Source of the DNA: Tremella fuciformis
Lineage: Eukaryota; Basidiomycota; Tremellomycetes; Tremellales; Tremellaceae
Assembly: GCA_032768795.1 (NCBI GenBank)
Contig: CP136497.1
Location: 622,501 to 686,500, forward strand
Reading direction: 5' to 3'
DNA: 64,000 nucleotides
Shown: positions 10,340 to 21,900 of the stretch, piece after piece
Layout of the letters: each line of letters opens with the position of its first letter
Position numbering within the stretch: position 1 is the stretch's first letter
Position numbers and translations under genes: made by a program
Notes under the pieces: model-generated
The model's input: the letters and a program-made list of their open reading frames with translations, nothing else
What the model was told of the DNA's origin: nothing
The model's database searches: none

Positions 10340-13300
10340 CTACAAATACAATCTGATCATCAGTATGAGTATCACCTTGCTGACAAGCATACTCACGATG
10401 GGTTGAAAACGACAGTGTTGGGCCTCTCTAGCAGCTCCATGCTCGCCGCGAACTTCTCCTCTAGCTCGGTGTTACCGATCGCATGAGCCGCCTGGCCCAT
10501 CTGTCGAATGAGCTCTTGTAGCCGGCGGAAACATCGGATGATAGAGCCCTCAAAGACATCGGTGAGCTGCCATCAGCACAGATCTCATAGCGCTGGGGCC
10601 GGACGTACTTTGCAGATCTCGGCAAACTTGGCACCTTTGCACCACTGCAGCACGACATCCATCATCTCCACTTTGAAACTCTGGACATACTCGTCCTCGA
10701 CCACAGCGATGCCCGACTCGTTGGAGACTTTGGCGATGCGCCTTGCGGTCTCCTGTAGGACGCGCAAGGGTGCAGTGAGCTCTTCCTTGAGCCTGACCTT
10801 GGCCTCGGACTGACGATCAGTGTCAAGTCTCCGAAGGACGGTAGCGGACTTGCCTTCTCCTGGAATACGAAGCAGCTCAACAGCGCCGCGCACTGCTCTG
10901 GTGTGAGAGGGTTGAACACGCCGCCAAACATCATCTCCGTCAAGAGCAGCTCGTCGCCGGTCGAGATCTCGCACGCCACTCGTCCCTTCATCTCTACGAC
11001 GTCTTCCTGCGTCGTAAAGCCCAAGCGACGGAGCACACGCTTTCGGGACTTGAGCTCCTCGAGCTGCAGGACATCGTGCACAGAGTTGATACGTCTCTTC
11101 AGGGTCTTGACCTCATCGTTCGCACGCTGCTTCTTCGTGTACAAGTCATACAGTCTCGGCAAGTCCGGCGAGCTAGTGATCGGAAGAGACTGAATTTTGT
11201 CCTCAAGCAAGGATATTTGCTGTTTATCAGCTCAATCCTTTGATCCCGGACAGCTCGCGCACTTTGACCAGCTCCTTGAAAGACTTGTCCTGGATGCCCA
11301 TGTTCTTGATGGGATCCAGCAACGTCGGCCCATCTGGCCAGCGGCGCATGATCTCACCAACAGCCTTGAAGGCCGTGTTCTTCTCCTGCTGTTGTCGCAA
11401 GTCTTTCGGCAGATTGATCCTGAACTGGCTGATGGCCTGAACCGTGCTCAGAAGTACGGCAACGATGGCGACCTCGCCTGCGTCGCCTTTCGGTGGAGGG
11501 TAGAGGCCAGAAGCCGACCGATCTTTCGGGACAGTCGAACCAGATGCGATTTTGAGCAACACGTCCACAACATAGCCTTTCTGCGGCGGGTCGTTCTCCG
11601 TGAATATCGGTGGACGGCCTCTGGGGTTGACAACCTGGTTGTATGCAATAACGACTCCCCATCCGAAATCCTTGTCGCCGTCGCGGATTTCGACCAAACG
11701 GCCCGCCTGTATAAAGGGAATGATGTATGTGGGGTGGGTGATGACAGCCTGGAAGTCCTGGCCTTTGACAGTGAGCAGCTGACGCAAATCGTAGTACTCC
11801 TTAATCGTCGACTCCTTGGGCACCTCAATGGCATCACGTTCCTTCTCGGCTTTCTTGAGCTGTGATTCCAGGATCGGAACGCTCATGGTATTTTGGAACT
11901 GGAAGAAACATCGCTCGAGCATGTACTCGGGACTGACGCCTTCGACCCGCATGAGGTTGATGATCATGTTGTATCCGAGGTGGAAAGCGGAATCCAGTCT
12001 GTCGGCCTGACCTTTGACCATACCCTTGGCCGCATCTGGCTCAATCTTCTCGTCGCACATCATGATGACGATACCTCGCGCATCGAGACCTCGACGACCA
12101 GCTCGTCCAGACATTTGGATGTATTCCTGTACGTGAGCTAAACTCCACCCGCGAGGATTCTAGCTTACACCGCCTGACAAGTTTCGGAAGTCTTTCCCGT
12201 CAAACTTGCGCACAGAAGTAAAGACGACCGTCTTCGCCGGCATGTTAAGACCGATGGAGAAAGTCTCGGTAGCAAACAGGCACTTGATGAGGCCCTCCTG
12301 GAACAGAATCTCGATGACCTCTTTCAAGATGGGCAGCAGACCACCGTGATGGATTCCGATGCCCCGCTTCAGCAACGGTAAGAGCGATTCGATCTGCGGC
12401 AGCTTCCGGTCATCCTCCGAAAGCCCTCCAATGGCATTCTCGAACACCTGGCCAACGGTTGCGGCCTCGTCCTCGGTATTGAAATCGAGTTTGCTCATCT
12501 GCATGGCAAGGTTCTCACACTCGCGTTTCGAAAAGGCGAAAACGATGACGGGATTCAAGTTGCGGGACATGATGAGCTTGACAATCTTGTAGATGTCGGA
12601 TTTCTCCTTCAAAGCACCACCTTTCCTGGTCTTGTTGCCCTTGCGACCTTTACCAGCATTTGGATCTGCCGAGTCTTCGCCTTGTCCAGCAGCCAGTGCC
12701 GCCATGGCTTTTTGGAAGTTGTCCTCTCGGAAGTTACTCCTCTCGTCTACCACCAGGTAGATGCCTTCGGATCCGGCCGGGAACAGATAGTGTTGCAAGG
12801 GAGTCGGACGGAAGTCAGTGTAGACGACGTGACATGGCTGCTGGTGGGTTTGGGTAATCCACTCGGCGAACTCCATCGAATTGGGAATGGTGGCGGACAA
12901 AAAGACGTATCGCACGGAATGAGGCAAGAGGATGATGGTCTCTTCCCAAACGACACCACGTTCTGCTTTTTCAGCTCATTACCTGACTGCAGCAGATTGA
13001 GCTGACCCTTGTCGCGCATGTAGTGCACCTCGTCAAAGATGACCCAAGCAACTTCTCGCATGACTTCGGATCCTCGATACAGCATAGATCGCAGGATCTC
13101 GGTGGTCATCACCAGACACGACGCAGTCGGGTTGATGGTGACATCGCCGGTCATGAGACCGACATCCGTAAACGTCTCGAGGAATTCTCGGTACTTCTGG
13201 TTCGACAGCGCCTGGACATGAGCCGGCAGATCGCACCCTGAGACTGATGCAGCTCACTTTGATAGGCGAGGTATACACAACACGCCGACCCTCCTTCAGA

Positions 13301-13987
13301 CAAGTTGCGATTGCAAATTCGGCAACGACAGTTTTACCAGCCGAGGTATGGGCAGAAACAAGAACACTCTCATTGCGCTCAATACACGAGGTCGCGACGT
13401 GCTGAAACGGATCAAGCTCGAACTTGTAGCTCCTCGCCGGCGGATCTAACCGCTTGTGCTGCGCGATAGGGATGTACGGATAGTCGGGAGGCAAAGCAAC
13501 CTATGCACATCAGCTATAATCGCAGTGCGAGGCTGACACTGACCTGATGTCGAACTTGGTGGACAAGCTTCATCTTGCCTTCCTCTGCCGCTGCTCCATC
13601 CAAGCCTTTGCTGGCCTCGACCTCCCGCTCTGCCTCCTGCTCAAACTCGTCGGCTCTGACAGGGACAGGCCCAACAGCCTCATCGTCCTCTTCGCCCTCC
13701 GCCATACGCTCGTCTGCCCCGTTCGCGCCTTGCTTCTCGAGCGCAGCCATAGGATCGTCCACAGCACCATTCTCCAAAGCCTCCATGGGGTTGACAGAAC
13801 CAGACGGGCCGGCCTTCATCGATTCATCTTCGTCGTCCTCGACATCGTTCGCTTCGATGGGCGAAGCGACTCTCGGCTGCTTCGCTCGTGGGGTATCGCC
13901 GTTTTTCTCCTGCTTGCGCTTATTTTTCTTGCTCTTCTGTCCACTGGGCGTCGATGGGCCCGCCTGCGACCTGATGCTGGCATCCAT
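10340..13987 (-). CDS. MTR4: Exosome-assisting RNA helicase Mtr4
   Basis: DExH-box 3'-5' RNA helicase of the nuclear exosome/TRAMP system. The N-terminal 150 residues are acidic and disordered. Helicase motifs are visible in order: SAHTSAGKT (Walker A), [29 protein letters not shown] (DEVH), [27 protein letters not shown] and [10 protein letters not shown]. The arch/KOW insertion and the C-terminal helical domain follow, with [11 protein letters not shown] and RELSGIKGL. The C-terminus is completed by a 13-nt exon (10340-10352) joined over a 44-nt intron, giving NPSLYL-stop, the usual Mtr4/Ski2 ending. There are about nine exons. It is divergent from TIM23 across about 250 bp. Confidence 0.95.
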
Positions 13988-14236
13988 GCTGCCTGCTTTG
14001 AAGCTATCGTGATGGTGAAAGGCAAATTCTCGTCCTGGTCGCTGGTGATGGCCTCCACCTGCCAGTCTAAAGAATTTGATCCCGTCGCCGCTAGAGACAA
14101 AAGGCTGACGGAAAAAATCGGTCCTCGGCAGAACAATATCATCGACGAGTCATCTGTGACGACCTCTTCTCCAACAACTACAGGGCAAGCATTGGCTGCA
14201 GGCGACATCACACATCGCCCGTCGCCCATCGCCATA

Positions 14237-15030
14237 ATGTCGTTCTTCGGCTTGTTCGGCTCCAAGCCAGAGAGCAAGCCAGAACCGTCCGAATCCTCTG
14301 AGCTCTTCGCATCGGCCACCTTCGCCTCCCCCTCTCCGTCCCCCTCGACATCGTCCGCCGCAGGCCCGTCCGTCCCCGCCGCACCAATCACCGCACCCAC
14401 CGCCCTCGACACCTTCTCCTCGGCATCGGCGTTTGACCCGCGCAAGCTGCACCCCCTCGCTGGTCTGGGGGACAATATCGACTTTCTCACGCTCGAAGAG
14501 GGCCGGCCGGCCGATACGGGCGAGGCGCACGTCTTGCCTTCCAGAGGATGGACCGACGATTTGTGCGTCGGCACGGGGACGACGTATCTCAGTGGACTGG
14601 CGGTCGGGGGTATGTGGGGCTTTAAGGAGGGGTTCAGCAGACCGTTGGGCAACACGCCGAGCTTTAAACTGCGGTTGAACAGCATCTTGAACGGCTGCAC
14701 CAGGCGGGGCAGCTTCATGGGCAACTCCCTCGGTGTTCTGGGTTCGTGTAGTCTGAGCCAGGCAGCCACTGAGATGCTGACCCCCAGCGATCTTCTACAA
14801 CCTCGCCAACTCGTCAATAGCGGCTGCGCGAGGTGAGAATGATGTGTTCAACTCGCTCGGGGCAGCCGCCATATCTGGTGCCGTGTTCAAATCCACTGGT
14901 GGGCCCTCCCCTGGTAGTACATTGAACAATATAGGCTGACCTTGCAGCCGGCGTGCGTCCCGCAATGGTCGGTGCAGGCCTCATGACCGCTGCCGCTGGC
15001 GGCTGGTCCTTCTTCAAGACACTCGTGTAG
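14237..15030 (+). CDS. TIM23: Mitochondrial inner membrane translocase subunit Tim23
   Basis: Channel-forming subunit of the TIM23 presequence translocase in the mitochondrial inner membrane. ATG at 14237 gives MSFFGLFGSK. A Ser/Pro/Ala-rich N-terminus of about 75 residues precedes FDPRKLHPLAGLGDNIDFLT. The Tim17/Tim22/Tim23 (PRAT) membrane domain follows: TTYLSGLAVGGMWGFKEGF, RLNSILNGCTRRGSFMGNSL, then GVLAIFYNLANSSIAA across the first intron. After the second intron comes AGVRPAMVGAGLMTAAAGGW. Both introns are short and use the CTGAC-type branch. It is divergent from MTR4. Confidence 0.93.
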
Positions 15031-15195
15031 CCATATGATGTCCTGGGTTATTGCACATGCACCTCTCGCTCATGTCGATATGTCGGCAAGATGACAAAGG
15101 GCGATCCTACCTGCAAGATAACAGTATAGCACAATCCCACAGACAGGTCGATTCAACAGCCCCGATGAACACTCTGACACAATCGAAAACAAGTA

Positions 15196-17106
15196 TCATG
15201 GAGATTTGGCCATGCCCAAAATCTGCTCAATCCCGCCTGGTTTCTCCTCGTCTATCTTGGCTAGGCTGCCCATGCTTGCCACACTGCCAAGATTTCCAAG
15301 TGGTTGAGTCTCCGCTAGTGAGCTCAAGTCCTGAGTAGTGGCTTGCGGGCTGGCCAGGGCTCGATCCGTCCAGCTGGCTTTGAGGATTCCTTCCACCTCG
15401 TTCTTGGCTCTTGCATCGCGTTTCTCCTTCCGCGTTGGCTTCGGCGATGCTGCCGAGAGATCTGACAGTCCATTTGAGCGCTTCATGGAGGGTGACTGGT
15501 CCGACTGGGATTTGTTCCTTTTCGACGAGCGTTGGTGGCTAGGAGGGGCGAGCTGAGATTGCCTCCCAGCAGTAGATGTACGATTTCTGTTGCTTCTGGT
15601 GCTCTTGTCGGACCGTTGACGACTCACACGTGAAGGTGCTGCAGCGTGGCTAGGTCCTAGACCTTCGCAATGAACAGCAGATGGAGTCGGCGCAGCTGAC
15701 CCAGTCATACAGGAATATTCCGATTCCGACTCCCAGTCTGGCGCAGGGGCATACGTTGAGCCTCCAAGGGGATTTGGCGCGAAGAACAGATGCGGCTGCA
15801 TAGGTGGCGAGAGTATCGCTGTCGGGGAAGCAGCGCGAGGGCGTATCCAGTCGGGAGCTAGTGGCGGAGCAGTGTCCTCGCGATGCAAAGTGAAGTTCCC
15901 TTCTTGAGCTTCGCCATCTCGCACCATGCGAGGTTTACTCTTTGGTGCGCGTCGCTTGTTTGGTGATCTGTTCCTTTCCAGCCGCTTGTTGCATTTCTGA
16001 TCTTGCTCTCCGCCGCCGCGGCCGGTCTCTGTGTTCGTGTCTCCTCTTCTCCACAGTGCGAGCTTCTCCCTGAGACGCCGCATCGAGCCCTTGGCCTCCG
16101 CATCACCGGCCGGAAGATCCAGCAGCTCGCCGCCCAAATCATAGATCCCCTCCGCCTTTACAGCGGTTGGCGAGCCAAGGTCCAGAGGTGGGAGGGACTG
16201 ATATGTCGTGCTGCTGACTTGCACTAGCTTGATCGTTCTTTTCTGTTCCAGGACTGTAGGTCCGCCGTCATCAATGCAAGTCACCTGCTCTTTGCTTCTC
16301 GCCGATCGCCAATTCGAGAAGCTCTCCCTCCACCCCCAACCGAGATTGGTAACGGACAAAGCGGCTGCCAAACCGCTCACTTTGCTCGGTGTTGCAGGAA
16401 GCCGGCCGGGAGAGTCTGGAGCGGTGATATCAAATCGTGGAGCATTTATCTGTCCTTGATTCTCGTATTGCTCTTCGCCTGCGGGATTGCCATCCTCTGA
16501 AGCCTCCTCCCAGACATCATCGTAGTCCCTGATTTCCTTCCACCCTCCATTCCGATCTTGGAATGGGATTACTGGCGGGTCCGAGAATCCTTTTTCGCGG
16601 GATGGAGTTGGGCGATCTGATCGTGCATCTCGACGGTTTCGCATCACTCTATACTTGCGGTACACGCAAAAAGCCAGCGTGACGAATATCAAGAGGAAGA
16701 CAGGTACGAGAAACCGTATAGAGGAAGGTTGCGATGGACCGTCGCCCGCAAGGTCGGTAGACGCGCTTGGAGTGGGGGATGAAGAGCTTGTCGACGCAGC
16801 GGTCGTATTTGCGGGCGAGGAGGATGACGACGTTGACGCTGAGGTGAATTTCGTGCCGGTCAATGAGCTTTGAGCAGTATCCGTGGGCGAAGCTGTGACG
16901 GTTTGTGTAGGATCAGGATCACTGGGCATTGCGCTCAAGCTCATGGTGTGCGGCGAGGCCATCGATGTCGTCCCTTGCTCGATCTGGGCTCCTTGCGGAC
17001 CCACCAGCAGGGGGACTGTGTCGCCCCTGATAGCTATGAACACCCCCGATGGCATGGTGCTGCACAGTCGATAGGAGTACGATGTCGGCAACGCCTTCCA
17101 TGACAA
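15196..17106 (-). CDS. Single-pass membrane protein, Ser/Thr-rich ectodomain, long cytoplasmic tail (5' end unresolved)
   Basis: Open frame of 636 residues with no ATG at its upstream edge (the first in-frame ATG is at 17055), so a 5' exon is missing. The visible order is a short beta-like segment (GVFIAIRGDTVPLLVGPQG), then a mucin-like Ser/Thr region of about 80 residues, one membrane helix (SIRFLVPVFLLIFVTLAFCV) and a basic stop-transfer (YRKYRVMRNRR). A polar cytoplasmic tail of about 450 residues follows, rich in Ser and Lys. This is the layout of a common fungal family of secretory-pathway membrane proteins with an N-terminal domain of unknown function. A likely signal-peptide exon (RLLLSACALKAPMAI) is seen in the minus strand near 17290-17180, but I could not join it cleanly. 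Confidence 0.65.
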   Translation of the reverse strand: MSWKALPTSYSYRLCSTMPSGVFIAIRGDTVPLLVGPQGAQIEQGTTSMASPHTMSLSAMPSDPDPTQTVTASPTDTAQSSLTGTKFTSASTSSSSSPANTTAASTSSSSPTPSASTDLAGDGPSQPSSIRFLVPVFLLIFVTLAFCVYRKYRVMRNRRDARSDRPTPSREKGFSDPPVIPFQDRNGGWKEIRDYDDVWEEASEDGNPAGEEQYENQGQINAPRFDITAPDSPGRLPATPSKVSGLAAALSVTNLGWGWRESFSNWRSARSKEQVTCIDDGGPTVLEQKRTIKLVQVSSTTYQSLPPLDLGSPTAVKAEGIYDLGGELLDLPAGDAEAKGSMRRLREKLALWRRGDTNTETGRGGGEQDQKCNKRLERNRSPNKRRAPKSKPRMVRDGEAQEGNFTLHREDTAPPLAPDWIRPRAASPTAILSPPMQPHLFFAPNPLGGSTYAPAPDWESESEYSCMTGSAAPTPSAVHCEGLGPSHAAAPSRVSRQRSDKSTRSNRNRTSTAGRQSQLAPPSHQRSSKRNKSQSDQSPSMKRSNGLSDLSAASPKPTRKEKRDARAKNEVEGILKASWTDRALASPQATTQDLSSLAETQPLGNLGSVASMGSLAKIDEEKPGGIEQILGMAKSP

Positions 17107-17433
17107 TGCTTGGGCTCACGACGTTCGCTAAGTCAGACGGGACTGACGGAGCGATGATGCCGAATCCGAGAATGTCTCAGATTGACACTGACCACATCGG
17201 GAGCTGGCACGCTTTGGGGTTGTTCGTTTGTATTGCCATTGGTGCCTTCAGTGCGCAAGCAGATAGCAGGAGTCGCTTGCGGACGCATGCTGCGCCTGCA
17301 TCTGTTTTGATGTCGGGAGCGCCAGATCCGGTTCGACGCTCAAAGAATGTACATTACGCGCGTCCCCTCGCCAAGTTTGAGGCGGCGACTTGTAAAGACG
17401 ATATGCCGTCACACGTACACCAGCCCAGAGCCA
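17107..17433. other. Intergenic stretch, probably with the 5' exon of the membrane protein gene
   Basis: 327 bp between the open frame of the Ser/Thr-rich membrane protein and the stop of the next minus-strand gene. The minus strand near 17290-17180 reads like a signal peptide plus the start of an ectodomain (ACALKAPMAIQTNNPKACQL). GTCAGT and GTGAGC donor candidates follow. The exact splice path was not resolved. Confidence 0.4.
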
Positions 17434-18183
17434 TCAGTCGTTCCGCGTGGCTGCCGGCAATCCGTCTCCAGCGATTTCTGCGCCTATCCACTCGGATCCT
17501 ACAACGCGTATTGGATGCAAAGCAGGGTTGGCTTGACTGTCCAGGCTTTCCAACGTGGTTGGACGTCCTGGAATATGTATCGCTGGGGCTGATGCGTACT
17601 TCCAGTCCGTCGCCGCCAGGTGATGGTTGGTCAGGCGTTTGAAATCAGCAAGGGGAAGATCATGATCTGAAAGCCTCAGTATCATCATACTCCGAAAATC
17701 TGAGTGCTCACCATCGCGATCAGGTCCAAGCGCAGGACCCCATCGTACTGCCCTAGCCTCTTCTTCGCTGATCTCCAACACACCCGCAAGCTCATCCAAT
17801 CTCTTTGCCCATCCCTCGGGATCAGCCTCGGCGTCGTAATCTGCCGAGCTACCCTCTGACATCTCCTCGTCCTCTTCGCCCTGTTCTTCACCTTCTTCCT
17901 CCTCTTCCTGCTCCTCAGACGCCTGTCCGGCTTGCTCTGGGCTGCTTTGATCATACTGCATGCCTTGCTGAGTCTGCTGCTGCTCGCCACGTGCGCGATG
18001 TGCGGCCCAGGGGTCGGCGTTCAGCTGTCCCGCTTGCGCAGGCGCGGGACGTGTATACGCGGCGACTGGGCTGGGGAAAGCGGCCGGGAAAGGTCGGGCA
18101 GGATTGCTGATGCCTATCCCAACGGTCCCCACTCCCCTCGAGGGTCCCAAGAAGGACGAGTCGGTCGACATCGATTCGTCCAT
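17434..18183 (-). CDS. Acidic protein of unknown function
   Basis: The ATG at 18183 gives MDESMSTDSSFLGPSRGVGT. The frame is open further upstream, but that part has no coding character. Residues about 80-125 are an extremely acidic stretch (EEQEEEEEGEEQGEEDEEMS), preceded by a Gln/Ala-rich segment. A possibly structured part follows (DPEGWAKRLDELAGVLEISE, EEARAVRWGPALG). A 45-nt in-frame stretch at about 17667-17711 has a GTGAGC donor and TTCAG acceptor; removing it gives PDRDDHDLPLADFKRLTNHH, a more natural sequence, so it is probably an intron. I do not recognise the family. Its upstream region is bounded by the Helitron, whose left end lies 412 bp from the start codon. Confidence 0.55.
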   Translation of the reverse strand: MDESMSTDSSFLGPSRGVGTVGIGISNPARPFPAAFPSPVAAYTRPAPAQAGQLNADPWAAHRARGEQQQTQQGMQYDQSSPEQAGQASEEQEEEEEGEEQGEEDEEMSEGSSADYDAEADPEGWAKRLDELAGVLEISEEEARAVRWGPALGPDRDGEHSDFRSMMILRLSDHDLPLADFKRLTNHHLAATDWKYASAPAIHIPGRPTTLESLDSQANPALHPIRVVGSEWIGAEIAGDGLPAATRND

Positions 18184-18595
18184 CCTCTGCGCGCCGGTCA
18201 GCCGAAACCTTGCAGCCTTTGTCGGTGAGAGTGAAAAGGCAAAAGAAGTCGCGTTGATCTTTCTTTGGCAGGGACTGACGTCAGGGTCGGACGCCCGCAC
18301 GGCCCTTTCTAATCCAGGGCTACCCCACATTAGAACCAGGGTAATCGACTGATTAGGAAATAGGAACCGGGTAACGACGCCCTTTGAAATGCCATTCCTG
18401 GCCGGAACTGGTAACCGCCCATCGCCGTTGACGCCGTTCCCATCTACACCGCCGTCCACCATTGCTCACTTCAGCTTTCATCATTCACGACGAAGCCGCC
18501 AGTGTCCGGCCTAATAGCTTCACTTTGCCCACTTGTCAGCAGCCTGTGAGCGCCGAGTCGCCCAAGATGATCACACGCCATCCCCTCGGGGGTTA
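18184..18595. promoter_or_regulatory. Upstream region of the acidic protein gene, ending at the Helitron insertion point
   Basis: 412 bp without a supported gene. It is the promoter/5' UTR region of the minus-strand gene, and it ends at the A (18595) that forms the left half of the A|T Helitron target. Confidence 0.5.
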
Positions 18596-18959
18596 TCAGC
18601 GTAGCTCTTACGGTGCTGAATTCTGCGGGTGTCCCTGGAACGAAAACGGTAAGTGGGGGGGCCAAATAAAAATTTTCCGGCAGGCTGGGTATAAGGGTGG
18701 AGGGGACTTTGAATTTTCATCCTCATCCCCCTCTCTACTCAAATCTGGCGAAGCCCTGGCAGTTTGACTGTTTATGTGGGGGGATCAAATAAAGAAATTC
18801 CGGAGCACTTAGAGATTTCAGGCTGCCTGGCTTGCCTTGCACACCTAATCTTCTCACTTCCTATTGCATGCCTAACTTTGGACCCACTGTAAGTCGCCCA
18901 TTCTTCTGTCATGCATGCATGGGCTGATGAGTACAGCTGAACTTCTTGCAAGTTGATGC

Positions 18960-21900
18960 ATGATCAAGTGTTGGCTTGTCCATAACATCAATGTGAGCTT
19001 TGCCTTCAAGCGATGCATGCACATACTGATGCAGAAAGTCCCAGATATTGCAGCAATGCACTGCTCTCGAGGCCAACGCTGTTTGGGTCAGCACACAACT
19101 CTCAATGGTGATCACTTTCGGAAGGCTTCTTCAGGGCGGGGCAGCAGCGACTTCTTCAAAACATGCTCCTTCTGTCGCAAACAACCGCCAGTCCCACTTG
19201 CAACACCCCGGTCACGGCATGGTCATGCTGAGTGCATCAAATGTGGCTTCACCTTTGCCACTCCTCGATTTCGAGACAATCGAGGTCGCCCACGCAACAC
19301 ATGCCAATCTTGCTTGGAGCAGCATCACTCCCAATCAGCGCCAGGCACACCCACTCGCACAACCCGGCCATTGCCACCAGTCACCCCAGGCTCTCAGCCT
19401 ACGCCTGGTACACAGAGAGGTCTTCCACGCCCGCGCCATGAGGTCACCTCACCAACACCACGTCGCAACCAGGATCTACATCCTGTAGAGCTTGGCCGCC
19501 CCACACGAACCAGACGTGCACCTCAACTGCCCTACGCCACTCCGCCCAGCCCGCCTCAAGGTGCTGCACACCGAGTCACAGAACAGCCACCAGCCCCACC
19601 ACCACGCCTGGATCGCCATGCTGGACAGTCACGCTGCTTCAAGTGCAAGACCTGGAAAGAACATTCCGAGTTTCTCCAAGCAGGGACAGCCTCTCGCCGC
19701 TTCAAGACTTGCAGCACCTGTCGCGAATCCTCCAGAGCAGCCTATCATCGTCGACAACAGTCAACTCAGTCATCCCTCTCAGTCGACATGCTGGGCAATG
19801 CCTTCCTGCCCATTCCTGCAACACCCAACGATCTTGACGACATCTGCCTCTCTGAAGCTGCCATTGGGTGTATTGGGGACTTCCACTCAGCAATGGCAGC
19901 TGAGACGATGGAGACTTGCGAGAACTGCAATGAGAAATGGTTTGGACTCAAGGTCCAACAGGGTAAATGTTCACGTTGTCAAATTGATGGGGAGAAATGG
20001 ACATCTGCCAACTGTATGGATCCAGGTCAGTGTCCAGGATTGTATGTGCTTCTCATGACTGACTTCACAGGTCCTTCTCTGCAGGAACTGTGCCGTGCAG
20101 CTGGCAGAGCAGTCCCTGACTTGCCCTCACAGGTGGAAGAGATGCTCCTCTCTCCCTACCATGTGCTGCTTCAAACATGGCGCGTTGGTGGTGGACAAAC
20201 CAAATACGGAGGCCACACCTGTCTCTATGCCCATGACAGTGGCAGATTCCTCTCTCGACTTCCCCTCACCGTCACCGACCTTGATGTTCTCATCATCAAG
20301 CCGACAAATGCCCAAGCCCCCGCCAACGCTGCCAATCCCTCAGAGGATTTTGCACGCCGACCAGAGTTCCAAGTCCAGCGGTCACGCATTCTCGCAAACC
20401 TGCAAGCACTACAACACTTCCATCCAGCCTTTCAGAATGTCGAGATCAACTGGGAAGCAATCAATTCCCTTCCTGAAAACGGTTCTGTCTTCCATCAGCT
20501 GCGGTCTGTCAACTTGGAGGAGGTGCAGTACAGCGCACCTGAGCCTGACACTGGGCCAGTTGAGCAGGAGTCAGCAGAGGAGACAAGCTTGCCAGAGCTG
20601 GCTATACCAAACCTTGGAGAAGGCAACAATATTGTGGAGGAGATCCGGGAAGCACTGGAACAGGTGGTGGATGGAGGACCACCAGCACCCCTGCTCCTCA
20701 CTGGACCTGTGCTGCATTCCACTCCAATCAATGAGCACGACATCAGCAACCCATTCCTCACCAAGGCCTTCCCCTTCCTCTTCCCCACCGGCCAGGGGGA
20801 TCTGCATCAACAACGGCCTACCACAATACGTGATTCAGACTACTTCCGTCACCTGCTCTACTATCAGGATGGAAGGTTTGCAAAACACCCTCGATTCCGG
20901 TGAGTGCATCTCTCAGCATTAAGCCAAGCTGACAGTCAGCTATTATGCCTTCAACTGCATCATGAGGTGGCGAGCAAAACGGCTCTCCTGCTTCTATGTC
21001 AGCCGGAATGAAGAGGACCGAGCCCTCTCTGCTGCAGACATTGCTGCCATGGTGTCCGACCCAGCCAAGCAGCTGGCATCTCGAGTGCGACGATCAGCAG
21101 CCACCTTAACCGGAACACCACCCTACTGGGCACAGCAGAGTCGCAATCTTGCTGCAATGATCCGTCAACTGGGCACTCCACATGCTTTCATCACATTCTC
21201 AGCTGCGGATCTTCAGTGGCCAGATCTCCACGTCCACATGCCGGACCAAGCGCTACCAACTATGAGCGAACCTGATCGACAACGCATCAATGCCAAGAAC
21301 GTCAATGAGAACCCAGCAATTGCAGCTTGCTGGTTCTATCGAAGATTTGAGCTGTTCTTGGCCAAGGTCCTCAAACCCCTGCTTGGAATAGAGGACTGGT
21401 GGTATCGCTTTGAATGGCAAAATCGAGGCTCCAGCCATGTCCATGGACTGGTTTGGCTCAAGGGGGCGCCATCCCCAGACACCCTTGATATCAACAATCC
21501 GGACAGTGTCCAGGAATTCCTTGACTTCTGGTCCACCAGAGTGTCAACCATCAATCCTGGAGAGGACATTCCGCCTCATCCAAAGCACCCCTCTGCCCAC
21601 AGTAGCGACGAAATCATCTTTCGCTTCAAAGATCTGGCACAGATGCTCAACCGTGTCCAGAGGCACACGAGGTGCACTGCCTATTGTCTTCGCCGCCCAA
21701 AAGGATCTCCTCCCAACAGTCCGCTTGTCTGTCGCTTCAAGTTCCCCAAGGAGCTGGAGACAGAACTCCGACTGGTTGTCAATCCCAACAGAAACAAGCA
21801 ACTCATCACACCACGCAACGACACCCACCTCAACAGTTACAATGCAGTCACTGCACTGGGATGGCGAGCCAACTCCGACATCAGTCCATGCACAGATCCC

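Noticed and set aside
13547..14836. 429-residue plus-strand open frame across the MTR4 5' end and TIM23
   Set aside because: Its 3' part is TIM23 exon 1 read through an intron. Its 5' part is antisense to the MTR4 coding exon and has no homology.
18462..18767. 101-residue plus-strand frame at the Helitron left end
   Set aside because: It crosses the transposon boundary and the sequence has no coding character.
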